Notes: a model not told the origin generated them from the letters alone. A stretch of DNA of 60,447 nucleotides from Marinilabilia sp. (GCF_016278715.1 NZ_JADQBH010000131.1:1-60447); one strand, 5' to 3'. Counted from the first letter of the stretch, positions 27,082 through 37,090 are shown. Program-made: numbers and translations.

Positions 27082-27188
27082 AACCGTAAAACGTTAAAAC
27101 TGAAAAGTAATGGGTTTAAATTTGCCAAAATAGCGCACTCAATCTGCTCTTTAAAAACATTAAACCACTGTATTAAAAAAAGATACAA

Positions 27189-28307
27189 CTACATATACAT
27201 ATAAAACAACAAAAAACGGTTAATCGCATAAAAGCCAAGCAAAGTGATAGCAGCTGCAACTATACGATACTCTTTAAATCGCACTGAGGACCCCACAAAC
27301 AACAATACCGGTACTGCAATCCAACTGTAAACACCTATTCTATCGGAGAAGGGGATGTAAAAACTTAAGAAGAACAAACCTGATGTCAAAACAAAATATT
27401 TTAACAATCCCAAATAGACCTGGCTTCCATTTCGCCGCAAAACAAGGAAAACCACCAAAAAAAAGGTATTATAAAGAAAAAAATCCCATCGAAAACCAAC
27501 ACGGTACCTGGTTTCGGTTAAAGAAATATATCCGGCAAGCTTATCCAGACCCAAATCCTGCCAAAATGGGATAGAATGGATACCATACCCCCCCAGAGAT
27601 ATTCCAACAGCAACAAAATAATATACCAGATAAGCCCAAAGGGGTATTCTTTTTAACATTGCGACAGACGCCAGTAATACCGGCATTAGAATAGAATGAT
27701 GAAATAGAAAGGCAATAGTCGAGAAGAGAATAAATTTACCCCAGTGTTTATCAAAAAGATATGAAAACCCAATTAAAAAAAAACCGATGCTTATCCCATT
27801 CCTGATAATATTGAACTGGATAGAAGAAAATGAAAACATGGAAGCAATCGTTAAAAATAATATGAGACTGCTGCCATACTTGTCATTCCGAGTCACCTTT
27901 CTAACAAAAAAATACAAAGAAAAGTTGATAATAATGGAAACAGTAAACAAAAATATAGCATAGCTTTGAAATCTGGAAGAAAGAAACACTAAAACTTTAA
28001 ATAATGGCTCCAGATAAAATAACTCAAAGACAGCAGTAAATCCAACCAATCTCTGGCTGGGGTAAAAAAAGAAGTGATAATAATTATAGGTGTCAGTTCC
28101 AATATTTGAGGCACGGCTACCCCACAAGAGGATATTTACAAATACATAAATCAAAAGCAAAAGGCTGTTTATTACAGCTCTTTTTTCCGTTTGGTGATAA
28201 AAAAACACAATTGTACCACCTATAAGGATAAATATCAACAAAATATCTTCATGAAAGAATATATAATCCCAGGAAGAGAACCCCGAAAAATAACTTTTTA
28301 ACCCCAT
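27189..28307 (-). CDS. wzy: EpsG-family polysaccharide polymerase (Wzy-like)
   Basis: 372 residues from ATG 28307; the frame opens one codon earlier at TTG. About ten membrane helices, with a periplasmic loop rich in W/Y/N (SRASNIGTDTYNYYHFFF, about 70-87) that contains the GTDTxNY motif of EpsG proteins. Wzy joins undecaprenyl-linked repeat units at the periplasmic face. Being the only multi-helix non-flippase in the block, it is the best Wzy candidate. Confidence 0.85.
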   Translation of the reverse strand: MGLKSYFSGFSSWDYIFFHEDILLIFILIGGTIVFFYHQTEKRAVINSLLLLIYVFVNILLWGSRASNIGTDTYNYYHFFFYPSQRLVGFTAVFELFYLEPLFKVLVFLSSRFQSYAIFLFTVSIIINFSLYFFVRKVTRNDKYGSSLILFLTIASMFSFSSIQFNIIRNGISIGFFLIGFSYLFDKHWGKFILFSTIAFLFHHSILMPVLLASVAMLKRIPLWAYLVYYFVAVGISLGGYGIHSIPFWQDLGLDKLAGYISLTETRYRVGFRWDFFLYNTFFLVVFLVLRRNGSQVYLGLLKYFVLTSGLFFLSFYIPFSDRIGVYSWIAVPVLLFVGSSVRFKEYRIVAAAITLLGFYAINRFLLFYMYM

Positions 28308-28315
28308 CAAAACAA

Positions 28316-29191
28316 CTAACTTTTCAGACTCAAATTTAATATTTCACGAAAATCATCTGCCTGATCATTAGACAAAGACAATGAACGCCTGTGGATCAAA
28401 TGGTCTATCCTTCCCAAGGAATAAAACAATAAATACAAACTTACCTTCAAAATATTTCTCATTTGAAAAGTCACATATTCAGCATTCCCCAAAGCATCCC
28501 TATATTTATGCACAATCCTTGATTCAAACCTTTTTCCAATCCAGTATTTTTTTAAAGTGGGAATATTTCCTTCACGATAAAACAACAAACTATCATCCAG
28601 TGTGGAAAAAACACTTTTATTCACCGTCCTTACCCACAAGTCGAAATCCTGGGCTCTTCTGAGTAAAACATCATACTGATTTTGCTTAAACCAAGAAGAT
28701 TTTCCCATTACAGTTGGATGAATGAAACACCCATTCTTCAACACATATTTCTGATTAAGTGAATTCGCCGGATTGCTTTTTCGCATTCCGATTACCCGGT
28801 TTTGACTATCAATGGAAATCGCATTACTGCCTACAACGTCAACATCAGGATTCTGTTGGAGAAATCTTAATTGGACTTGAATGCGGCTGGGAAACATAAT
28901 ATCGTCGGCATCCATACGTACATAATAGAGGCCATTGGTCAACGCCGAAAGTTCATTCAATCTTGAAGGTAAACCTTTATTTTCACCATCAGAAATTACA
29001 GAAACGCGGGGATCGGTTTCGAATGACCTGGCGATAGATAATGATTTATCTTCACTTCCGTCATCCATAAGAAATAGTTCCCAATTGTGGTATGTTTGGT
29101 TTAAAACAGAGCAAATAGCGAATTCCAAATACTTCTCAGAATTATAAAAAGGTATACCTATTGTAACCAAAGGATTATTCTGAACTACCAT
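28316..29191 (-). CDS. GT2 glycosyltransferase
   Basis: 291 residues, GT-A fold. LVTIGIPFYNSEKYLEFAI opens the domain, FLMDDGSEDKS (about 35-45) binds the nucleotide, and RMDADDIMFPSR (about 91-102) carries the metal-binding DxD. A late RAQDFDLWVR segment matches the acceptor-side ED/DxxLW motif. It lies 8 bp from wzy. The MITE-like element sits just upstream, between this gene and the next GT4. Confidence 0.88.
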   Translation of the reverse strand: MVVQNNPLVTIGIPFYNSEKYLEFAICSVLNQTYHNWELFLMDDGSEDKSLSIARSFETDPRVSVISDGENKGLPSRLNELSALTNGLYYVRMDADDIMFPSRIQVQLRFLQQNPDVDVVGSNAISIDSQNRVIGMRKSNPANSLNQKYVLKNGCFIHPTVMGKSSWFKQNQYDVLLRRAQDFDLWVRTVNKSVFSTLDDSLLFYREGNIPTLKKYWIGKRFESRIVHKYRDALGNAEYVTFQMRNILKVSLYLLFYSLGRIDHLIHRRSLSLSNDQADDFREILNLSLKS

Positions 29192-29279
29192 ATTGGTTTT
29201 CCTATTTGAAAATTCTGATTGGCACCGAAAAACATTCTTTGTAGCAATGTCTGATCTTTTTCCTTGAAGGTAATCACCT

Positions 29280-29407
29280 CAATAGATCGTTAGATTTTTA
29301 GATATAAGATTCAAGAGAAATCCTTTAATATGAACATTAGGGCAAACTCACGAGGTTTTTTTAAGCGATTAAGTCTTAGGTGATTACAAAAACTTAGCGG
29401 ACTATTG
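29280..29407. mobile_element. MITE-like element, copy 1 (128 bp) with 6-bp target duplication
   Basis: Begins CAATAGATCGTTAGATTTTT and ends in the near inverse (reverse complement CAATAGTCCGCTAAGTTTTT, 15 of 20 identical). It is flanked on both sides by the same hexamer TCACCT (29274-29279 and 29408-29413). It has no coding capacity. It is closely similar at both ends to 35403-35538, less so in the middle. The remaining bases of the intergenic gap hold nothing else. Confidence 0.85.
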
Positions 29408-29441
29408 TCACCTGGCAGAATAAAAAAAAGAGATGTTTAAA

Positions 29442-30572
29442 TCATTGGGGGCTAAGCTTCCCATATAACTCCGGATGCTCATACAAACTAGTCATAGTTT
29501 TGGCATTCGATAAAATATCAAACCCTTTATCCTTTAGAACTTTTAAACGGTTCGAATCGCTCATGATTTTCACAACACTCAATTCGCGCAAACTCTCAGC
29601 CCATTTACTCAATTCTTCATCAAGACCCAAAAATTGAATCATTCCCATCTTCAAATCCACCTCTTTAGATATAGTACTTGCAATTAAGGCAGGCAAGCCT
29701 ACTGCTTGAGATTCAACTAGAACCACCGGAAATCCTTCATGCAGAGAAGGCATCAGCATCACATCTGCTCCAGCCATCAGGTAAGGAACATCGTCTCTAG
29801 AACCCAATAAGTAAACATACTCTTTCAATCCAAAAGATTCAATTTCCTGTGCTAAATTATCAAACAATTTTCCTTGCCCCACTAACATCATCCGAAAAGA
29901 AAAACCCTGTTCCTTCATATACTTAGCCAATTGAATTGAAAATGAAAAATTCTTGACTGGCTCCAATCTTCCAACCTGAATTATTTTCAAGAATTGTCGC
30001 CCAATATTAAACTCATTAAACCAATATTCATTCTTTGTATTCCCGATATTTGCCATTAACCCTGTGTCAACTGAGTTTGGCAACATGAAAACATTTTGCT
30101 GCCCGGGGAATAAAAAATTGGCAGCTGCCTTACCGCATCCAATAAAATGAGTTGAAGCATTTCTAATAACAATTCGACTAAACGTTTGGTATAAAAAATC
30201 AATGATTTTCCCTTTTGACTTGTTTTGTGTACTGTGCGAATGTGATATCCGAACTGGGACATTGGCCCATTTTGCAGCCAAAACATGAAATGCATTACTC
30301 AATAACATATGACAATGCAATATCTTATATTCAGGATGTGCCAGAAGAAATTCTTTTAACGCAAACATCCTTTTTATCGGGTTAGGTGCAATAATTCGAT
30401 GCAACCTACCGCCCAAAGAAACTATTTCAGAATCAAACCCCCCAGCTTCCTTCGTAAATACAATAAAATCGAACTGAACAGCACTCTTGTTAACAGCACG
30501 GTACAAATTCATAATCATACTCTCAGCACCAGCCCGATCCATTTTGCTCACAACATGTAGAACCTTTTTCAT
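29442..30572 (-). CDS. GT4 glycosyltransferase (EpsF-like)
   Basis: 376 residues from ATG 30572; a TTG two codons upstream overlaps the stop of the previous gene. KKVLHVVSKMDRAGAESMIMN is the typical start of EpsF/CapM-type transferases. QVGRLEPVKNFSF (about 194-206) and the E-x7-E motif HEGFPVVLVESQAVGLP (about 282-298) mark the donor domain. Confidence 0.88.
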   Translation of the reverse strand: MKKVLHVVSKMDRAGAESMIMNLYRAVNKSAVQFDFIVFTKEAGGFDSEIVSLGGRLHRIIAPNPIKRMFALKEFLLAHPEYKILHCHMLLSNAFHVLAAKWANVPVRISHSHSTQNKSKGKIIDFLYQTFSRIVIRNASTHFIGCGKAAANFLFPGQQNVFMLPNSVDTGLMANIGNTKNEYWFNEFNIGRQFLKIIQVGRLEPVKNFSFSIQLAKYMKEQGFSFRMMLVGQGKLFDNLAQEIESFGLKEYVYLLGSRDDVPYLMAGADVMLMPSLHEGFPVVLVESQAVGLPALIASTISKEVDLKMGMIQFLGLDEELSKWAESLRELSVVKIMSDSNRLKVLKDKGFDILSNAKTMTSLYEHPELYGKLSPQ

Positions 30573-30574
30573 TT

Positions 30575-31627
30575 TCAATACAATAAGTTATTGATAGACT
30601 TAAATTTCTCAATCATGTTAGAATTTGTTTTAACCTCAGGTTTCAAGGAATTTATCTTCTCAATTATTCCCTCTTCTATAATTTCTGTCAACAACTCTAT
30701 CCCTGAATCATCCTTAATCCATTGATATGACCCCAAAATTTTATGATTATTGTTCTGAAGAACCAGACAAGGAGTATTCGTTATATAGCAGAAAATCATA
30801 CCATGCAACCGGTCTGTTACGACTAACTCTGCAGAACGAAAAACATCCAAAAGCTTTTTTAATTCATATTCCTGTTCCTGAAGACCTATACTATCGTTAT
30901 TGATATCCGTATCATGGAAAGATACTTTTTCAAACCGGGCCTTCACTTTTTCATTTAGGAACATAAACTGCTTTTCTGACAACTTCTTTTCTTTATCATT
31001 TCTCAAACAAAAAACAGCTCCATTTCTTTTTTTTTGCGATGACTCTTGACCCAAAGAGAATACAATATCAGGGGTCAAATAAATAGTTGCTTTTTTTAAA
31101 TATTTCTTCATTAGCTGATAAGAGACGTTCTCCCTTGCAAAAATGTGAAGGTCTTTATGTGAATTATAGACTTCACATGCACATCTCAAGGCCATCTGTC
31201 CTTTTGAAGTTTCTGAAAAATGGAATGTTTGTGGGAAAGAAATTATCCTGTTGTCCGGGAAAAATTTAACAACCAACTGCCGGATATATTCAATCTGATC
31301 ATATAAATCGCCCATATTTCCGCCACCAACAGTTGTGACAATATCGTCGGTTTTTATATTTCTACTTACAAACCACAGACCTTCCGGACTTTTGCTGATA
31401 GGGATTTCAATAACCCGGAAAACAGAGTTCTCCTGAATGAATTTTTTCTGGGCAAAAGTGATTGCAACATCTCCTAAATTTCCATAATCTGCTGCAAGAA
31501 AAAAGAAGGCATATTTTTGTTTTGGGTCTAACTCAATCCCTGCAAAATAACTCAGTTTTCTATACTTTTGAATTCGAACGACCATCCGAAATTTGAACCG
31601 ATAACTAAAAAAACGAGATATAAACAT
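30575..31627 (-). CDS. Polysaccharide pyruvyl transferase family protein
   Basis: 350 residues, WcaK/AmsJ/CsaB family. FFLAADYGNLGDVAITFAQKK (about 42-62, two adjacent parts) and VTTVGGGNMGDLY (about 97-109) are the GT-B-like N-terminal motifs; AELVVTDRLHGMIFCYITNTPCLVL (about 269-293, in parts) is the conserved C-terminal DRLHG motif. It adds a pyruvate ketal from phosphoenolpyruvate to a sugar, giving the polymer negative charge. It overlaps the following GT4 frame. Confidence 0.88.
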   Translation of the reverse strand: MFISRFFSYRFKFRMVVRIQKYRKLSYFAGIELDPKQKYAFFFLAADYGNLGDVAITFAQKKFIQENSVFRVIEIPISKSPEGLWFVSRNIKTDDIVTTVGGGNMGDLYDQIEYIRQLVVKFFPDNRIISFPQTFHFSETSKGQMALRCACEVYNSHKDLHIFARENVSYQLMKKYLKKATIYLTPDIVFSLGQESSQKKRNGAVFCLRNDKEKKLSEKQFMFLNEKVKARFEKVSFHDTDINNDSIGLQEQEYELKKLLDVFRSAELVVTDRLHGMIFCYITNTPCLVLQNNNHKILGSYQWIKDDSGIELLTEIIEEGIIEKINSLKPEVKTNSNMIEKFKSINNLLY

Positions 31628-31649
31628 CCTTTCTCTGGGAAATAGGAAA

Positions 31650-32642
31650 CTACTTAATTCGTGAAGCTAAAAGCGCCAACAATCTGTAACACCGACCAAC
31701 AATAATAAATTTGTAAATCAGGTCCTTAAGTCCTTCCGGCTTATAGTAAGACACAAAATGCATGGAAAAAGAATCATTCAACATCCTCTGTATATAAGTC
31801 AGTCTATCCTGATAACATAAATCATTTTTAAATGAATACATATTGTGAATGCAATAACGGATTCCCTGCACAATACAAAACCCCAATAGTTCTTTTTTAT
31901 TCTGCACATTCCATCCATCAAGAAAAGACTTTACAACGAGACATTTTCGGAGCTTCAACTCAAATGAATTAAAATAAAACTGTTTAATCAGCGTAGCAAC
32001 AGGTCGGTTGATATAATGATATAGGGGCTCACTGAGAAAATGCAATCTTTCAACATTTTCAAAAATCTGAACATTAAAAAGAATATCCTCTATCAGCGAT
32101 GTTCCTTTTTCAAAATATATATCATTATTAACCAGAAAAGTCCTTTTATACATTTTATTCCAGGCGTATCCCAAGATTCCAATTAAATGAGTACTGAGAA
32201 TATTGTTATCACCTTTCCTAAGAAGTTCCGTGTCTGGAATAATATTCTGGGAAGAAATTAATTTCCCATCAGCAGACTCATTATCCAAGATGTAACCAAA
32301 AACAAGGACGTCAGCTTTCTCATTTTCAAGTTCCTCCACACAAGTCTGAAGTAATGCAGGCTCAATCCAGTCGTCGCTATCCATAAAATAAACATACTTG
32401 CCTTGTGCACGTTCCAAACCATAATTGCGGGCATCCGACAATCCGCCATTCTCTTTTTGAAAGATAGTAATACGAGGGTCATTTATCTGCCGGGCTATAT
32501 TAATACTACCATCAGGAGAGCCATCATCAATTACAATCAATTCAAAATCTGTAAACGCCTGATTTAAGACAGAGTTAATGCTCTTACCAATGTATTTTTC
32601 AACATTATAGACCGGAAGAATTATGGAAACAAGTGGTTTCAA
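31650..32642 (-). CDS. GT2 glycosyltransferase, TTG start
   Basis: 330 residues. KPLVSIILPVYNVEKYIGKS, LIVIDDGSPDGS (about 34-45) and YFMDSDDWIEP (about 89-99) are the GT-A motifs. The conserved N-terminal strand begins directly after a TTG at 32640-32642 and there is no later ATG before it, so TTG is the real start here. The C-terminal half has no recognised motif. Confidence 0.87.
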   Translation of the reverse strand: MKPLVSIILPVYNVEKYIGKSINSVLNQAFTDFELIVIDDGSPDGSINIARQINDPRITIFQKENGGLSDARNYGLERAQGKYVYFMDSDDWIEPALLQTCVEELENEKADVLVFGYILDNESADGKLISSQNIIPDTELLRKGDNNILSTHLIGILGYAWNKMYKRTFLVNNDIYFEKGTSLIEDILFNVQIFENVERLHFLSEPLYHYINRPVATLIKQFYFNSFELKLRKCLVVKSFLDGWNVQNKKELLGFCIVQGIRYCIHNMYSFKNDLCYQDRLTYIQRMLNDSFSMHFVSYYKPEGLKDLIYKFIIVGRCYRLLALLASRIK

Positions 32643-32741
32643 TGTAATCGATATTATCTATGCAGAAAAAACAATACCCTTACAATATTAGGGACAAGCA
32701 AGATTTATTAAAAATCATCTCTGGCACCCGAGAGAAAACTG

Positions 32742-32768
32742 AGATTGCTTCACTGCGTGGGCAATGAC
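32742..32768. repeat. Dispersed repeat, copy 2
   Basis: GAGATTGCTTCACTGCGTGG then GCAATGAC; ATTGC can pair with GCAAT. Similar to the decayed segment at 1223-1252. It lies in the gap between two GT2 genes. Confidence 0.5.
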
Positions 32769-32807
32769 AGGCAAACTGAAGGTTTACCGGATTGAGGGTG
32801 AAACGAA

Positions 32808-33848
32808 TCAATCTTTTTTCAGAAACAAAGTTTTCTCGGGCAGTAATGAAAAATTGTAAACTAATGTAAGCATCCTAAAAAGCCGAAGTTTAAATAAAAG
32901 AATTATAATCCTCATTTTCATTGTTACTCTGCCAGAAGATGTATAATGGTTAAACGAAAAATCAAAAATTTCTGACTCCCTTATTTCATTGATTTCCACA
33001 CGCCCCATGCCTGTTTCAGAATTTTTAAGATTCTCGAGCATCATAAAAAGCGAATGCTCGATATAATTGGTAGAAATTCCCCGATAAAAGCCTTCTGATT
33101 TCAAGACCTCATGTTCCTTATGAAATGCCAACCGGGCTCGAAACTGCATTTCATATTGTGCCAGCAAACCTGGTTTAAATTTTGCTTGGGTCAAAGATAT
33201 AGGATTGTTTACATAAAAATAAAGTGGCTCTTTAATTGAATAAAAAGACTTTGAGAAAACGAAACATTTTAAATTAAACAGACTGTCATCACCAATTCGT
33301 TGGTTTTCGTCAAATCTGATAAAATTTTTCTCTATAAATTCTCTTTTGACAAAATTACGCCAGGGATACCACAAGTCATTATTTAACATAGAAGTTTCCA
33401 TAAAATCCAGAATTTCTGGCTCCCTAATAATTCGATTCTTAGGAAATGACGAATAACTGACAACTTTACGCTCACCATCAATACGGGTATAACCAAAATT
33501 CAATACATCAACATTATTCTCTGTGATAATTTTAAATAATATCTCACAAAAGTGTTTGTCGATATAATCATCACTATCCACAAAACCAATATAATGGCCA
33601 AAAGCCTTTTTTATTGCAACATTTCGTGCAGATGACACACCTTCGTTTCCTTTTTCAATAAGGAAAAACCGCTTATCCTTCTCCACAAATCTTCTACACA
33701 AATCACCGGAATTATCAGTAGATCCATCATCAACTATTATCACCTCAAAATCATCAAATGTCTGGTTTTCTATAGAACTTAAACATTTAACTATCGTTTT
33801 ACTGACATTGTATACAGGAACAATCAGTGAAATTTTCGGTCTTTTCAT
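32808..33848 (-). CDS. GT2 glycosyltransferase
   Basis: 346 residues. KISLIVPVYNVSKTIVKCLS, VIIVDDGSTDNSGD (about 34-47) and GFVDSDDYID (about 89-98) are the GT-A motifs. The C-terminal domain resembles other capsule GT2 enzymes (PWRNFVKREFI). The stop of wzx lies 4 bp into its start region (33845-33848), so translation is coupled to the flippase gene. Confidence 0.88.
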   Translation of the reverse strand: MKRPKISLIVPVYNVSKTIVKCLSSIENQTFDDFEVIIVDDGSTDNSGDLCRRFVEKDKRFFLIEKGNEGVSSARNVAIKKAFGHYIGFVDSDDYIDKHFCEILFKIITENNVDVLNFGYTRIDGERKVVSYSSFPKNRIIREPEILDFMETSMLNNDLWYPWRNFVKREFIEKNFIRFDENQRIGDDSLFNLKCFVFSKSFYSIKEPLYFYVNNPISLTQAKFKPGLLAQYEMQFRARLAFHKEHEVLKSEGFYRGISTNYIEHSLFMMLENLKNSETGMGRVEINEIRESEIFDFSFNHYTSSGRVTMKMRIIILLFKLRLFRMLTLVYNFSLLPEKTLFLKKD

Positions 33849-35359
33849 GACAAAGCTTTATTTTTCATTTCTTTTAGTCCCCCGGTAATCATTTTTTTTT
33901 CCCGTTCTGTTGAAAGTCTCCAAAACAAGGCTACATAAACAAGAGTATAAACAACAGAAACTACTATTAACCTTGAAAAATCACCAGAAAAATCCTTAAA
34001 ATAAAAAACCCAATAAATAACGGATACAATGACAAAAACCCCAAGAAACAAGGGAGCTACATTTTTATAATAGCGAAACATTTGCAAATGAATCTTTTTC
34101 TGATAGTACCAGGTCATTACGATCCGCTCAAGCAGCATAAAAATCACAGTTCCCATAATCATCCCCAATCCCTTATAATCCTTTACCAAGAACGCTCCGA
34201 CGGTAAGCCCGGCCAAAGTCATGACCAATATTAAAATCCCCCTAAACTTAAGTTTATTTTTGGCTTCCAGAATATTGCTTGCAAACCCCTGACTCAAAAT
34301 AAAAGTCAGACCAAACATCATGATAAGCACGTAATAATAAACCTCTGCAAAATCATTGCCGACCCACAAGTTCACAAAACTCCTGCCTACCAAAACAAAT
34401 CCTCCGAAAACATACAAAATCACGAAAAGTATAACCCTTGAAACCCGAATAAACATATCTGTTAATTCGCGTGAAGAAGCATTAAACGTAACCATTTGTG
34501 TGGCCCGGGGTAAAAAAACAGAAGCAATTGCTGATGAGAAAGCACCATAATACCCCCCCAGGGTTATTGCCACGGCATAAATAGCCACTACACTAGTTGA
34601 AAAAGAAACACCCAAAACAAGCTGTCCTGCCTGCCAACGCAACTGGTTTACCAGAGAAAACACAAATATCCAAACGGAGAAACTTAAAATTGCTTTTAAT
34701 AAGGAAAACCGGAATTCATGAAGATAAATTCTTACTTTCAATTTTTTAAAAGCAATAATTGCGGTGATCCAGATATACATTATATTCATTCCTGTATCCA
34801 CCAAAATAATTCCCAATGCATCTCCCCCATATAGCAACAGTGCAAAAACCAATAAACTTCTCAATATATACCGAATGATATTTGCAAGTCGCGGAAAAAC
34901 AAATTCTTCATATCCACTACAAATTCCCTGGAATGCACCACCCGGCAAAGATACCGCAAGATTAAAAATCAGAATAATAAACATCTTACGAGCCTTGCTC
35001 ATCTGTGATGTCGACAGGGTATCACCATACAGATTTTCAAGGTTAAAAAAGACAATCAGCCCTCCAAAAACAATGATTACGCCAATTAAACTGTAGAGAA
35101 TAAAACTATGGGCAAGGAAATCTTCCTCTCCTCTTATATCCCTATCGGCTCTATATTTTGCAACAAACCGAACAATGGTATTGGTCAACCCAAAATCCAA
35201 AACGGTCATGTAGCCAACCAAGGCCCCAATCATTGTGTAAAGACCGTATTCAGCTTTCCCCAAAGACTTTACAATAAACGGGGTTAAAACAAGGCCTACG
35301 ATTGTAGTAACAAAAATTAAAACATAAGATAAAACTGCTCCCGTTTTCAGCTGATTCAT
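33845..35359 (-). CDS. wzx: Oligosaccharide flippase, MOP superfamily (Wzx-like)
   Basis: 504 residues with about 12-14 membrane helices. The N-terminus VLSYVLIFVTTIVGLVLTPF followed by SLGKAEYGLYTMIGA is the family signature (helix 1, then the GxxxYG motif). It moves undecaprenyl-linked repeat units to the periplasmic side. Together with wzy and wzc it makes locus 1 a Wzx/Wzy system. The second MITE-like copy lies directly upstream. Confidence 0.92.
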   Translation of the reverse strand: MNQLKTGAVLSYVLIFVTTIVGLVLTPFIVKSLGKAEYGLYTMIGALVGYMTVLDFGLTNTIVRFVAKYRADRDIRGEEDFLAHSFILYSLIGVIIVFGGLIVFFNLENLYGDTLSTSQMSKARKMFIILIFNLAVSLPGGAFQGICSGYEEFVFPRLANIIRYILRSLLVFALLLYGGDALGIILVDTGMNIMYIWITAIIAFKKLKVRIYLHEFRFSLLKAILSFSVWIFVFSLVNQLRWQAGQLVLGVSFSTSVVAIYAVAITLGGYYGAFSSAIASVFLPRATQMVTFNASSRELTDMFIRVSRVILFVILYVFGGFVLVGRSFVNLWVGNDFAEVYYYVLIMMFGLTFILSQGFASNILEAKNKLKFRGILILVMTLAGLTVGAFLVKDYKGLGMIMGTVIFMLLERIVMTWYYQKKIHLQMFRYYKNVAPLFLGVFVIVSVIYWVFYFKDFSGDFSRLIVVSVVYTLVYVALFWRLSTEREKKMITGGLKEMKNKALS

Positions 35360-35402
35360 TAAACCTGGGTCATCTTTTTGATAATTAATAAGTACTCAGT
35401 AG

Positions 35403-35538
35403 CAATAGATCGTTAGATTTTTAGATATAAAATTCAAGAGAAATCCTATGGTATTGATAATCTGACTATTAAGTTAAACGCCTGAGAATTTATAAGAAAT
35501 TAAGACTTAGGTAATTACAAAAGCTTAACGAACTATTG
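35403..35538. mobile_element. MITE-like element, copy 2 (136 bp) with 6-bp target duplication
   Basis: Same left end as copy 1 over about 45 bp. The right end reverse-complements to CAATAGTTCGTTAAGCTTTT, 16 of 20 identical to the left. It is flanked by CAGTAG at 35397-35402 and 35539-35544. The different flanking hexamer shows an independent insertion. The centre differs from copy 1 and is 8 bp longer. Confidence 0.87.
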
Positions 35539-35562
35539 CAGTAGTGTATTATACTCAAAAAA

Positions 35563-36156
35563 TTAAAGCCCCTTATGAGACCCCAACAATTGATTCCTAA
35601 ACTTCAGTAAATCTTTTGATCTATCACCTATTCGCCGCAAGGGATTTCCTAAAAATATCCCCCATTCGGGCAAAGATCGGCTAACCAAGGTCAGGGCGCC
35701 CACCGAGGAACCCTCACCAATATTTACACCGGGTAGAATTACCGATTGAGCGCCAACCACCACATAAGGCATAATCTCGACCAAACCTCTTTTCAACCCG
35801 ATGTACTGTTCAGGGACAGTGGGGTTGGTAAGAAAATTTCCACTGTAATCATCCGTTCTGCTATAAACCTTAACTCCCTGAGACAAACCGCTAAAATCGT
35901 GAAATACGATCCCATCTCCAGCCGATAAAAGACAATACCCTCCAATGTGAACATAAGAACCAACATCCAAAAATCCTTCTTTTACGGCAACAATGGTGCA
36001 ATAGGCATCAATAATTACATTATTCCCGATAGAAATATTCTCCAGGCCCATAATGGTACAATTTCTGGCAATTCTTACATTTTTGCCAATGGATTTAAAA
36101 CCAATCTCTTTTAAATCCTGTTCACAATAATAACCTGTCTCGAAGGGATTTTTCAT
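35563..36156 (-). CDS. Hexapeptide-repeat acyltransferase
   Basis: 197 residues, left-handed beta-helix acyltransferase. Hexapeptide coils run from about 28 to 160 (IGKNVRIARNCTIMG, ISIGNNVIIDAYCTIV, VVGAQSVILPGVNIGEGS), with a loop containing SRTDDYSGNF near 94-103 typical of capsule O-acetyltransferases. It probably O-acetylates a repeat-unit sugar. It is the first gene of the leftward block, so the block promoter should lie in 36157-36300; none was recognised. Confidence 0.87.
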   Translation of the reverse strand: MKNPFETGYYCEQDLKEIGFKSIGKNVRIARNCTIMGLENISIGNNVIIDAYCTIVAVKEGFLDVGSYVHIGGYCLLSAGDGIVFHDFSGLSQGVKVYSRTDDYSGNFLTNPTVPEQYIGLKRGLVEIMPYVVVGAQSVILPGVNIGEGSSVGALTLVSRSLPEWGIFLGNPLRRIGDRSKDLLKFRNQLLGSHKGL

Positions 36157-37090
36157 ATAAGATAATCTAACCGGCCAAAAAAATTTCTCATTCTTTTATC
36201 TATGCAGATGAGAAAATTTCACTAAAACCAATATCTAAAATAATAATAATTCCATTCATTGATTCTACGGCTTCGCCTGGTCAGTCACATTTTCCCAGAC
36301 TGACAAGCGAAAAAGTTCAATCAAAAACACTCAACAATACTCAAAAGGTCAATTTGGACTTCGGGATTCTAATGAGATTATTCCTTACACAAGATATTTT
36401 TCAACACCAATCTCATTAACAATCTCATAAAGAGCAGTTCCACAAACCAAAATTTACGAAACATAAGTTCCTCTGATATAAAATAAAAGTCAAACAATTT
36501 GTGACAAACAGGAAGATCTGATACATGAAACATCAAAAAAAAATGGTATCCATTTTTTTCAGGAAGAGAACCATTTACCTCAGAGATAATTCCCAGAGTC
36601 GGAACCCTAGAATAAGAACCATTAGAGAGATCAATCACCACCAACTTAGTGGACTAAGAAAAATATAGTAGTATTTGTTATGAACCCTGATAAAGGTATT
36701 TTAGCACCTAAAAACCGGAGCCTTTTGCCCGATTCATTGGTGAAAGCAAAGTGGTCACGAATTGAGTTTCCAGGCCCTGACAGCCCCAGGAAACCAACAA
36801 AATCATACAAGTATAAAATTTGGGGGAAATTGCAATTTTAGTCAATTAAAAGAAAACCAATGTCGCCCGGGGAAAAAATTCTAAAGATGTTCCAGGTCCG
36901 GGAAATTCAACGCTCCGGTATTTAACCTTAATTATTCATAAATAATTCTAGTACGATACTCAACTACCTGCTAAATTCAGGTGTCCTCAATAAAACTGAC
37001 TTGAAAATAGTCCACTATTTCATCCGTAAAAATTTACTTATTATGGCCGGAGGTAACTCGCATGCAAAATCTTATACATGTTCTCTTGCG
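36157..37090. other. 934-bp gene-poor interval
   Basis: Nothing firmly coding. The minus-strand frame at 36378-36644 (88 codons) matches no recognised family and its end is rich in hydrophobic and basic residues. It could be a gene remnant. The interval marks the boundary of polysaccharide locus 1. Confidence 0.45.

Noticed and set aside
36378..36644. 88-codon minus-strand frame in the interval before locus 1
   Set aside because: No family resemblance, no promoter, and a composition not clearly protein-like; mentioned only as a possible remnant.
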